Positions 55,169 to 62,864 of a stretch of DNA of 64,000 nt are shown here, one piece after another. Positions within the stretch are counted from its first letter, which is position 1; each line of letters opens with the position of its first letter. The translations under genes were made by a program, and so were the position numbers. Source of the stretch: Caldicellulosiruptor owensensis OL (GTDB lineage Bacteria; Bacillota; Thermoanaerobacteria; Caldicellulosiruptorales; Caldicellulosiruptoraceae); NCBI RefSeq assembly GCF_000166335.1, contig NC_014657.1, forward strand, positions 2,090,501-2,154,500, in the 5' to 3' direction. The notes below the pieces were generated by a model, which had not been told where the DNA came from, searched no databases, and worked only from the letters and a program-made list of their open reading frames with translations.

Positions 55169-55200
55169 CGATTTTAAAATCGTATTTGATTTTAAAAACA
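55169..55200. repeat. 14-bp palindrome family, distal copies
   Basis: CGATTTTAAAATCG (55169-55182, identical to the copy at 51797) and TGATTTTAAAAACA (55187-55200), between two convergent genes. Confidence 0.65.
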
Positions 55201-55233
55201 AAAAAGGGGCTGTCCAACGGATAGCCCTTTTTT
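55199..55233. terminator. Bidirectional terminator between convergent genes
   Basis: AAAAAGGG-GCTGTCC pairs with GGATAGC-CCTTTTTT across AAC; A and T runs flank both sides. It can stop both the zinc-ribbon gene and the primase transcript. Confidence 0.8.
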
Positions 55234-55403
55234 GATTCGCTTAACTCTGCAATATATGCCTGGATACAAAAACTTTAAAAACTCATTTTTATCCTGTCCC
55301 ATCAAAAAATATAACAGACACATATGAAAAAAGAAGCTTTCATCCCACTCTTCGGGGCAAGCCGTTTCGCCCCCCACCTCCCTCATTGAGAAGTAAAGAA
55401 ATA

Positions 55404-55468
55404 AAGAGAAGTTATTTTTTTATTTATTTTTCATTCCGCTTTCCCATATTAGCCGATTCCAAAATTAC
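55404..55468. repeat. About 62-bp direct repeat, copy A
   Basis: Conserved GAGAAGTTAT, TTTTTCATTCCGCT and AGCCGATTCCAAAATT blocks. Copies at 57486-57549 and 57977-58040. Copy A overlaps the primase stop codon. Confidence 0.7.
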
Positions 55469-56568
55469 CTTATTTGTTGAGTGAGATAAAAATCTATTGC
55501 AGGCATCCTATTTTCATAAATCCTCCTAAATTCCTTTTCCGGAACCTCATCAGGGTCCTGATACCCATCGAGCTGAATAACACTGATTTCATCAAGATTA
55601 AAACCCGCTTTTGAAAACTGATTAATAATCCTGAGCACGCCGTTTTTCCCTGAATTTTCATCATCGCCTTTGCAGCTGTCATTATCAAGGCACAGAATTA
55701 TCTCGGCAGGTGAAAGTTCATACAGCATTTTCAACTGATATTTAGAAATTGATGTGCCCAAAAGTGCCACTGCAGTATATCCCATGCGGTGAAGTGCTAT
55801 TGCATCAAAAACACCTTCAACAAGAATAATTTTGTTCAAATCATAGTCTGCGCCTTGTGCTTCATATAACCCGTAAAGACATTCACTTTTTGCCCCTATA
55901 ACCTTATATTTACCAAAATACTCGGCCTTTTCTTCTGATAATGTTCGCCTTACAACTGCCTTCAGTTTTCCCTCTGTCGAATAAACAGGAAAAATAATAT
56001 CTTTTTCTTCAGGATCAAAGCCGAGATAAAAATTCTCGATGTCCCACTCCGTAAGTTTGCGCTCTTCGGTAAGATACCGAAGAGGATATTTGCTCTCTAA
56101 TAATGCATTATGCCATTCGCGAATTTGCGATTCCTGATATACGACATATTCTCCTTCTTCTTCAACCGTTCTAAATTCCCTTATGAATGAAAGAGTACTG
56201 TCTTTAAACGATAATAATCCTTTTTTATTTTTATAACTATACTTCATGATATTTCTGCACAACAAATCTATTTCCAAATTTGCCAAGCTTGCCATATAGC
56301 GAACTGTTCTTTCTCTGTCGTCTGTCTTCATTATCCGCATAACAAGATCAACCAGATTATAGCCATTCTTTTCGCACCCGTTGCTAAAACAGCAGAAAAC
56401 TCTCTTTTTTACATTTATTGAAAGGTTATAGCCGTTCGCATTTCTGTGGAAAGGGCAAACAATTCTAACTTCATCGCCATACCTTTTGTAGCTGACATCT
56501 AAATTCTCAAGCAGTTCAACTACATTTGTATTTCTTATCACCGTACGCTCAATCCTTTTTGAAATCAT
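55465..56568 (-). CDS. DNA primase (CHC2 zinc finger and Toprim)
   Basis: About 367 residues. CHC2-type zinc finger IVCPFHRNANG...RVFCCFSNGCEKNG (about residues 35-75) and Toprim domain with IILVEGVFDAIALHRMG (catalytic Glu) and IILCLDNDSCKGDDENSG (acidic pair, about 280-300). Shorter than bacterial DnaG, without a clear DnaB-binding end, as in phage and plasmid primases. ATG 56568 overlaps the stop of the upstream gene (ATGA), so the two are translationally coupled. Confidence 0.85.
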   Translation of the reverse strand: MISKRIERTVIRNTNVVELLENLDVSYKRYGDEVRIVCPFHRNANGYNLSINVKKRVFCCFSNGCEKNGYNLVDLVMRIMKTDDRERTVRYMASLANLEIDLLCRNIMKYSYKNKKGLLSFKDSTLSFIREFRTVEEEGEYVVYQESQIREWHNALLESKYPLRYLTEERKLTEWDIENFYLGFDPEEKDIIFPVYSTEGKLKAVVRRTLSEEKAEYFGKYKVIGAKSECLYGLYEAQGADYDLNKIILVEGVFDAIALHRMGYTAVALLGTSISKYQLKMLYELSPAEIILCLDNDSCKGDDENSGKNGVLRIINQFSKAGFNLDEISVIQLDGYQDPDEVPEKEFRRIYENRMPAIDFYLTQQIR

Positions 56569-57362
56569 GATACCGCCTCCGTTCCAATAACATTCTCGAT
56601 GTCTTCGTCTGTAATCATTAATTCTTTCGTGCAAATGCGCCGCAGCAGAAAACGAATCCCTTTCTCTTTTTCAGGGCCTTTTGCCGCACTGCAGTAAGTA
56701 TAAATAAACCCCAGCTGATGGAGAGTTTCTATATGTTTCTTTACAGTGTCCCATGTGCGCACGCATAAATACTCTTTCAGTTCCTCTTTTGTCACAGTAA
56801 CCATATAGCCGTTCTTTGCTTTTGCAAGCAGAAATATATACAGCATCTTTGCATTTATGTTTAGGCTTTTACAAAAAACAAGATTCAGCGGAATATAAGT
56901 TAAATATTCGGAATCATTTGGTTTTTTAAATTTATACAAGTTATTCATGTAGCGCTGATCGTCATTGGTTCTGCGCCTGCTTCGCACTGCGAGTATTGTT
57001 CCTCTTTCTGCTAATTTGTCAATTGCTTCAATTATAGTTGTATGAGAATGTCCTGATGAATCCTCCAATAATTCAATCGAAGGATATGCCTCGCAGTTTG
57101 CGTTGGAGTATGACTTAATCATTATATAGACCAATTTTTCCCATAAACTCATGTCCTTTGCATAAATAATCGAATCTTCAACATAAACGGCAGTATAACC
57201 GCCTGCTTTGTTCATGTTCATCAGTTCTTTCTCCGTAAAATTCAGCAAACCGTAATGAATCGTATAGGCCAATAAATTTTTTTGATTCGTTTCGTAAAAA
57301 ATTTTATATCCGTCCGATACCTGCTCAATTTTTATAACTTTATTCTTTTTGCTCTTACCCAT
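56565..57362 (-). CDS. Helix-turn-helix replication-initiation-type protein
   Basis: About 265 residues. Two winged-helix regions: MSLWEKLVYIMIKSYSNANCEAYPSIELLEDSSGHSHTTIIEAIDKLAERG and INAKMLYIFLLAKAK...VTKEELKEYLCVRTWDTVKKHIETLHQLG (landmarks). Pattern of plasmid RepA_N/phage replication initiators and conjugative-element HTH proteins. ATG 57362 has AAAGGAGGAGG upstream. Coupled to the primase gene. A 12-bp palindrome AGTACTAGTACT (57429-57440) lies just upstream and may be its operator. Confidence 0.7.
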   Translation of the reverse strand: MGKSKKNKVIKIEQVSDGYKIFYETNQKNLLAYTIHYGLLNFTEKELMNMNKAGGYTAVYVEDSIIYAKDMSLWEKLVYIMIKSYSNANCEAYPSIELLEDSSGHSHTTIIEAIDKLAERGTILAVRSRRRTNDDQRYMNNLYKFKKPNDSEYLTYIPLNLVFCKSLNINAKMLYIFLLAKAKNGYMVTVTKEELKEYLCVRTWDTVKKHIETLHQLGFIYTYCSAAKGPEKEKGIRFLLRRICTKELMITDEDIENVIGTEAVS

Positions 57363-57428
57363 CGGATCCTCCTCCTTTCTTAAAACTTGCTTGCGCGGGC
57401 GCGGCGGCAAACCGACACTCCCTCTTTG

Positions 57429-57440
57429 AGTACTAGTACT
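57429..57440. promoter_or_regulatory. 12-bp palindrome upstream of the replication gene
   Basis: AGTACTAGTACT, perfect, beside a TATAAG -10-like box on the minus strand. Possible autoregulatory site. Confidence 0.45.
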
Positions 57441-57485
57441 TATAAAGGTTTTATCTTAAAAAGTATCTATAGATGCATATATAGG

Positions 57486-57549
57486 CGTGAAGTTATCTTT
57501 TTATTTGTTTTTCATTCCGCTCTATCGCAAGAGCCGATTCCAAAATTTC
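57486..57549. repeat. About 62-bp direct repeat, copy B
   Basis: Best-conserved match to copy A (about 80 percent by eye), upstream of the replication operon. Confidence 0.7.
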
Positions 57550-57698
57550 GTCATTAAGCCTGCCCGCAAAGGCAAAATTCACTTAAGGGATTTTCCTTAT
57601 CATTTTAGAACATAACAGGTACAAAACTCAAATTTTACTCCCCCTGCCGTTAATTTTTTTCAGAGTCACTTGCTTCAAAAAAGAAACAGGAAATAAAA

Positions 57699-57724
57699 AA
57701 CAGCTGTCGGGGCTAACAGCTGTT
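57699..57724 (-). terminator. Terminator-like hairpin without an assigned gene
   Basis: AACAGCTG and CAGCTGTT pair; the minus-strand exit is a run of six T followed by ATTTCC. The nearest upstream minus-strand gene already has its own terminator at 58158-58182, so this one may end a short RNA from 57.73-58.15 kb. Confidence 0.7.
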
Positions 57725-57976
57725 CGGATTCTGCTGCAAAATTCGAAGTTTCTGCCCAAATAACCTATGGGTAAGAAGCGAGATTAAAAACGATTACAGA
57801 AATAGCTTTTTTGCCTTAAAATCTGAAAAGCACAAAATGGCATCAAAACATTCTTAGCTATACTTCTTCGGAAAAAATTTCTTTTGTCAAGTCGGCTTGG
57901 CGACTCGTGCCCAACTCCTTCTCTGAGAAAAAATATTGCCATAAATTATATGCATGATCAGTTAACATATTTTTAT

Positions 57977-58040
57977 TAGAGAAGTTATCTATTAAGTTGT
58001 TTTTCTTTCCTCCATTTCGTTGGATCCGATTCCAAAATTT
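57977..58040. repeat. About 62-bp direct repeat, copy C
   Basis: More diverged copy: GAGAAGTTATCT and CCGATTCCAAAATTT ends conserved, centre changed. It lies in an 830-base stretch (57411-58246) with no convincing gene. Confidence 0.6.
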
Positions 58041-58157
58041 TTGTTTAAAATCTTAATGCGTTGGTAAGATCATTTTGAAGATCTCACATAGTATAAATTC
58101 CTGTTCCTCATTTTCATTTATTCAGTTTTAGAAAATAACTAAAAGGAAAATAAAAAA

Positions 58158-58182
58158 AGCAACTACCATTGCTGATAGTTGC
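58158..58182 (-). terminator. Terminator of the PD-(D/E)XK gene
   Basis: GCAACTA and TAGTTGC pair; the minus-strand exit is TTTTTTTATTTTCC. It lies about 65 bases after the stop codon. Confidence 0.8.
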
Positions 58183-58246
58183 ATAAATACTTAATTCTTA
58201 TTAATGTTTTACATTATTCTTAAAAATACAGTTTTTAAGGACAACT

Positions 58247-59659
58247 TCACGGCAAAAGAGTTCTAAGTTTGCCTGTTTCACTGTATCCGAGAGTCTTTCC
58301 TCTAAGATAGCGCAATAAAATTCTTTTATCAACTGAATTTCCATTATCAATTTTCTCAATAAGAGAATACAATTGATTCCAAGTTAGGTGATAATAAAAT
58401 ATTCTTGAACCAAGATGAACATTATCACTTACGCGTCTTACCAAGTCATTATCTAAACCGTCTTGAGTTATTGAAACTAAAACTAAAGTCGTTTTCCCAA
58501 ACTGTTCCCGCAAAGCCTCTCCTAACAAGAAAAACCGCATAAGTTCATAACCGATTCCATCACTGCTTGCTACATGTTCAATATTATTTTTGAAAATACC
58601 TTTTTTATCACTGTAATAATCGGGAATTTTAGAAGGAGCTGATGTCACAGATGGCGAATCCAACTTTGCCTCGACCAATACTACCACATTTTTAAATACT
58701 GCTATTATGTCTGGCTCAGATCCATGCGAACAATTTTCACCAATCAAACTCCTTGCTTTCTGTAGGTCCTCCCATTCTGCCATTTTTTCTGTGTCAACAG
58801 ACCAATATACAACTTTTTCTATTTGCCCCCATGGGAATAGAGTATCTTTTTTGCCTATGTTGTCCTCAAAAATTTTGTTCAATAACCCCTCTCGCTCCAA
58901 GAAGCGAAATACATTCCAAACCAAAGAATCCTCATCTCTTTCTCGACCCATTCTGCTCCATGTGCGCTTTCCTGCCTTTGATAATTTAAGTGCTGTTTCT
59001 TTATCTTCTGGCCATAGCAACGATGTTGTAGGTTCCTCATATTCAAAGGTTGAGGGAGATATATAAATTCTGTGTTTCGGACATAAGTAACTTGATAGCT
59101 TGTCCTTACTGCTGTTAAGATTTAATCCGTCAGCAGTCATTCGCGGAGCAACAAAGTCACATCCGATAACGGGACAAGGAACATTTTCTTCTGTTATTAT
59201 CCTTTCTTGTCTAAGTGTCCATCTGTCGAGCATAAGCGGACTCTTGCTTTCAGCTCGCCTTTCAAATAAGGCATAGTAAGCAATCGTGCCAGGGCCTGCT
59301 TCGTCTTTCATAAATGCATCTATTGGAATCAGAGATATAAGACTGAACCCGATAGAATTTTCATGTTCTACTATTCTGCTAAGCTCTTCTTCAATTGAGC
59401 TCCTTTTAGATTGATAGCCTATACGCCATGCGTGAAATAACGATCCTCCTGAAGCACGATTTAGCCAAAAAATGCAATCATCCGTATAAACACCATAATT
59501 TCGAATATATATTGCACCACCACCTAATTTCACCTGAGCAGCGTGACCCCCGTAGCAATAACCGTCAGATGCAGCATTAGTAAGAAAATGTGCAGTTTTC
59601 TCGGGTAAGTCCATTGAAATATTCAACTTTATTAACTTTTGTTTCATTATATCACTCAT
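58247..59659 (-). CDS. PD-(D/E)XK nuclease-like protein with zinc-binding region
   Basis: 470 residues. A central Cys/His cluster (CPVIGCDF...YLCPKH, about 167-200) and, at about 312-332, SEPDIIAVFKNVVVLVEAKLD: the Asp and Glu-x-Lys of a PD-(D/E)XK nuclease. The long N-terminal region (GHAAQVKLGGGAIYIRNYG, FWLNRASGGSLFHAW) is unrecognised. 35 bases separate it from the HTH gene upstream, forming an operon. Neighbours are OLD and HsdR genes, so a defence or DNA-processing role is likely but inferred. Confidence 0.7.
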   Translation of the reverse strand: MSDIMKQKLIKLNISMDLPEKTAHFLTNAASDGYCYGGHAAQVKLGGGAIYIRNYGVYTDDCIFWLNRASGGSLFHAWRIGYQSKRSSIEEELSRIVEHENSIGFSLISLIPIDAFMKDEAGPGTIAYYALFERRAESKSPLMLDRWTLRQERIITEENVPCPVIGCDFVAPRMTADGLNLNSSKDKLSSYLCPKHRIYISPSTFEYEEPTTSLLWPEDKETALKLSKAGKRTWSRMGRERDEDSLVWNVFRFLEREGLLNKIFEDNIGKKDTLFPWGQIEKVVYWSVDTEKMAEWEDLQKARSLIGENCSHGSEPDIIAVFKNVVVLVEAKLDSPSVTSAPSKIPDYYSDKKGIFKNNIEHVASSDGIGYELMRFFLLGEALREQFGKTTLVLVSITQDGLDNDLVRRVSDNVHLGSRIFYYHLTWNQLYSLIEKIDNGNSVDKRILLRYLRGKTLGYSETGKLRTLLP

Positions 59660-59694
59660 TTAAACTTTTTGCCCCTTCCATTAAAATTATTATT

Positions 59695-60555
59695 CTACCC
59701 CTTTAAAACATAACCTTTTAAATTCTTATCAAAAACAACCTTGCCTTCTTCTATTTCATTAATTATTCTGAGGTCTCTATAAAACATTCTTTTTGAAATT
59801 GTATCAGGATATAGCATTTCGTCTAACCTTTCCTTTGTTAAAACCTCGCCTTTCATTAAACATTTATACATTAATAACACTCGCCTCAATCGTATAGAAC
59901 TTTCGCAGGCTCTTCTCCCAACCCCTTCATTATCTTTAATTACCGATAAAATAGTTAATCTCAGTTTTTCTGGATCACTAAAAATATTCTCCTTAAAATA
60001 TATATTCTGTATGCTGTAATCTGGCACTTCAGAAGAGTTTATAATGTATGTAGTTGGATTCTTTAAATCTTTCAATTCATCTTCAAACTCGGCTAACTCT
60101 GGCGGCAAGGGCTCTTCACATTCTTTCCAGAATTGAAACAGCTTGTATTTATCTTCATGATCAATAACTGCAAAATTGATAAATGCCAAAAAGTGTGGAA
60201 TTCCAAAAATGTCTTCAAGAACATCAGCAAAATATAGTTTTATTTTTGTTTCTTTTCCTTTTAATTTATCATAAACACTCAAGTTTTCTATACATTTGTT
60301 AAGAGTTATCAATTCCTGCTCATTTAGCCCATAAGCCAATATGGTAGAATAGTAAGAATAGTAAATATCATCTTCTGAACTGTCATATATTCTCATGTTA
60401 CCCCCATCCCTTCTCTTTAGCCTTTTAAAGTTATTATAATATTCATGTAATGAACAGGGGCTGTCATTCATCGCTTGAATCATTAAATTTCTAGAAATAA
60501 GGGGATAGGAAATTTCTTTTCCATAAATAGGTATTTTTGTTTTTTCCATTGACAA
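59695..60555 (-). CDS. HTH-domain protein paired with the nuclease
   Basis: 286 residues. The C-terminal part (about 220-285) reads RVLLMYKCLMKGEVLTKERLDEM and SKRMFYRDLRIINEIEEGKVVFDKNLKGYVL, the HTH_11-type winged helix found at the start of WYL regulators; here it is at the end and no WYL domain follows. The N-terminal 200 residues are helical and unrecognised. No strong ribosome site: TTG 60555 or ATG two codons in. A TTGACA promoter lies upstream. Confidence 0.65.
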   Translation of the reverse strand: MSMEKTKIPIYGKEISYPLISRNLMIQAMNDSPCSLHEYYNNFKRLKRRDGGNMRIYDSSEDDIYYSYYSTILAYGLNEQELITLNKCIENLSVYDKLKGKETKIKLYFADVLEDIFGIPHFLAFINFAVIDHEDKYKLFQFWKECEEPLPPELAEFEDELKDLKNPTTYIINSSEVPDYSIQNIYFKENIFSDPEKLRLTILSVIKDNEGVGRRACESSIRLRRVLLMYKCLMKGEVLTKERLDEMLYPDTISKRMFYRDLRIINEIEEGKVVFDKNLKGYVLKG

Positions 60556-60633
60556 GTATTGTAATGCGTTTCGAATATAAGATCCTTTCTATCCATGCAG
60601 CCAACTTGCTTTTTCTTGAACCATATTGCTCCA

Positions 60634-60663
60634 ATAATAATAATAATTGATTGATATTGTCAA
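60634..60663 (-). promoter_or_regulatory. Promoter of the HTH/nuclease operon (TTGACA, TATTAT)
   Basis: On the minus strand TTGACA (60658-60663) and TATTAT (60634-60639) are 18 bases apart, about 80 bases before the start codon. Confidence 0.6.
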
Positions 60664-60832
60664 ATATCATATTCTTTCTTTATTGTTTCTTTGCCAGATT
60701 GACTTTAAAAAAATTTATTTATTTTCCCCATCAATTTTATATGAATTTTCCCTTTTCAAAATCTTACATTGTGCTAATTCATAATGCGATATTTTATCTA
60801 CTGCAAGTTTTAGCTAAACCAATGGTTAATAC

Positions 60833-62809
60833 TCAAACACTAACACATCCTTGCCTACAACCATCTGATGTTTCAGAGATGTGAAAGATCCCATCAAGAA
60901 ATTCTTTTATTTCTACAACATTAAATATACTGGAAATTTTACATCCATTGTTCAATATAGAATTTATCTCAAAGATTTTTTCTAATGATAATTTATGGGT
61001 TTCGCTAACTAATCGGAAGTCTTTATTAAAAAAACTTTCAATATCCCCAGAGAGAATGCATATGCCGTTTATTCTTAATGTCCTTAAAATGGCTTCTAAT
61101 CTGTCAAACTTTTCCTCACCTCTAAAATCTTCTATTCTTTTTGCTGTATAAAACTTCTCTTCATAATTTTGCTTTATAATATTTCTAACTTTCGACACTA
61201 GCCCAAATATCTTCTTTCCCTCTTCTCCAAAACGACTAATAAAGAACCTTTCTCCTAAATTTTCGATACTCTCATGACACTTAGCACCTTTGTCTTTGTA
61301 CTTTCTAACTTTCTCTTCATCTTTATCCCTTAAAAAATAATCAAAATCAGCTACGATATAAGTGTCAATTCCTAATTTCAAAGTTAAGTCAACAAATTTA
61401 CTTATATTATCCTTGCCTCCAACACTTATAACCGATATGTTTTCTTCATTAAGTTTGTTGCCATACAGTTCCTCTGCGACCCATTTGATTATGTAGTTAT
61501 CATATCCCTCACAAACAATTACTTTATCTGCAAAAAACACCTCATTTTGATTGTTATCAACCAATACATCTTTAAACTTTTTCACATTTAATTGATGTAT
61601 AGCAGTTTTTCCTTCATTCTTTCTTGCAAGGATTATATTCATATTTGGTTCTATTGTTTTTAAAAATTCTGGACTATGTGTGGTAATTATAACCTGGTTT
61701 TTGCCGTCATTTAAAAACTCGTCCAACTTGTAATTAATAGTTCTGCAAGCATGAGGATGTAAATAAAGTTCTGGTTCTTCTAAACATAGTAAAGCAGATA
61801 ATTTTGTATTAACATAATTTATATAATAGCTAAATAAACCTATAATCGTAGCACTTTGAATGCCTGAACCTTTATCCGTAATTAATGATTTGTATCCATC
61901 GTCGATATATATGACCACATTTTTGTAAATATCTGGTTTTTCATCGGCACTAAATTGAAACAATATCTCAGTTCCAGGAAAAGCCGCATTAAAAGAACCG
62001 TTACTAATTTTTTGTTTTACATCACTAAATACTTCGTCAGCGATTTCTTTAACTCGTAAAAAAGCTTTCTTCAACTCATCATCTTTATTGTGGTTTTTAG
62101 TTAGATGCCGCAATAGTTTCCCATACCAGCTCCACTGGTTAATTCTTAACTGCACCATTGGATCTCTAAAAGAGGGTATTATCGCACTTTGAAGGAATTC
62201 ATTGCGAATTGGTGCTGAAAATGCCATCGTCCAATTTGAATTTTCATCTTCTCTATAAAAAAATCGCAAATCCTTCTTTACATCTCCATCTTCATTTCTA
62301 TATGCTTTCAAAACAAATGCAAATATATATTTATTTTCAAATTCCTCTATAACCTGGTCAATATTTTTCTTTGGATTTATATACTGTTTTTCTTCATATC
62401 TTAACTCATCAGGATTTATTAAAAATTCATTTTCAAAACAATTTTTTATAGCATCCTTATCTATCGATCGTGAATACTTATAAAACCCCGAGCACTTAAG
62501 CATCATATCATAAGGAATATCTTCTCCTTCATCTCGCCTCAATTCACAATAAATAAAAATATCATTAGTAACTACAATTTCCTCTTTCGTTTCATCCTTA
62601 ATTTTGTATGTGAAAAAATCCTTTTCTGTTATATTCTCATTTTTCACATATGCTGGATTACTTTCCCCTAAAACCAAATCTATTGCTTTAATAATATTGC
62701 TCTTACCACAATTGTTTTTCCCAACAATAATGTTTTTCCCCTTAGCAAAAGTTATATCGATATATTCAATGCTTCTAAAATTCTTAATAATTACCCTATG
62801 TAAATACAT
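60833..62809 (-). CDS. OLD-family ATP-dependent endonuclease
   Basis: About 658 residues. N-terminal SMC-like ATPase: YLHRVIIKNFRSIEYIDITF, Walker A VGKNNCGKSN, Walker B LCLEEPELYLHPHA (about 345) and VIITTHSPEFL. C-terminal Toprim nuclease: KVIVCEGYDNYIIKWVAE, then DTYIVADFDYFLRD with the acidic pair. OLD proteins degrade DNA and defend against phage; class 2 members pair with UvrD-like helicases (Gabija). No such helicase follows. ATG 62809 has GGAG upstream. 55 bases after hsdR, likely co-transcribed. Confidence 0.92.
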   Translation of the reverse strand: MYLHRVIIKNFRSIEYIDITFAKGKNIIVGKNNCGKSNIIKAIDLVLGESNPAYVKNENITEKDFFTYKIKDETKEEIVVTNDIFIYCELRRDEGEDIPYDMMLKCSGFYKYSRSIDKDAIKNCFENEFLINPDELRYEEKQYINPKKNIDQVIEEFENKYIFAFVLKAYRNEDGDVKKDLRFFYREDENSNWTMAFSAPIRNEFLQSAIIPSFRDPMVQLRINQWSWYGKLLRHLTKNHNKDDELKKAFLRVKEIADEVFSDVKQKISNGSFNAAFPGTEILFQFSADEKPDIYKNVVIYIDDGYKSLITDKGSGIQSATIIGLFSYYINYVNTKLSALLCLEEPELYLHPHACRTINYKLDEFLNDGKNQVIITTHSPEFLKTIEPNMNIILARKNEGKTAIHQLNVKKFKDVLVDNNQNEVFFADKVIVCEGYDNYIIKWVAEELYGNKLNEENISVISVGGKDNISKFVDLTLKLGIDTYIVADFDYFLRDKDEEKVRKYKDKGAKCHESIENLGERFFISRFGEEGKKIFGLVSKVRNIIKQNYEEKFYTAKRIEDFRGEEKFDRLEAILRTLRINGICILSGDIESFFNKDFRLVSETHKLSLEKIFEINSILNNGCKISSIFNVVEIKEFLDGIFHISETSDGCRQGCVSV

Positions 62810-62864
62810 TCTTCCCACTCCATCTTAAGACAGTCATATTTCACTAAAAACAAATACTTATCCA

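Noticed and set aside
55199-55233. GGGGCTGTCC resembles the IS1182 terminal repeat
   Set aside because: Only about ten bases match and the other arm completes a perfect local hairpin with A/T tails, so a terminator explains it better than an IS scar.
57880-57980. 36-codon minus-strand frame (MLTDHAYNLWQYFF...)
   Set aside because: Protein-like but weak ribosome site and overlaps the repeat C region; kept only as a hint under the small-RNA finding.
60651-60884. 77-codon plus-strand frame
   Set aside because: No ribosome site, Phe/Leu-rich low-complexity product, and it overlaps a minus-strand promoter and the OLD gene end.
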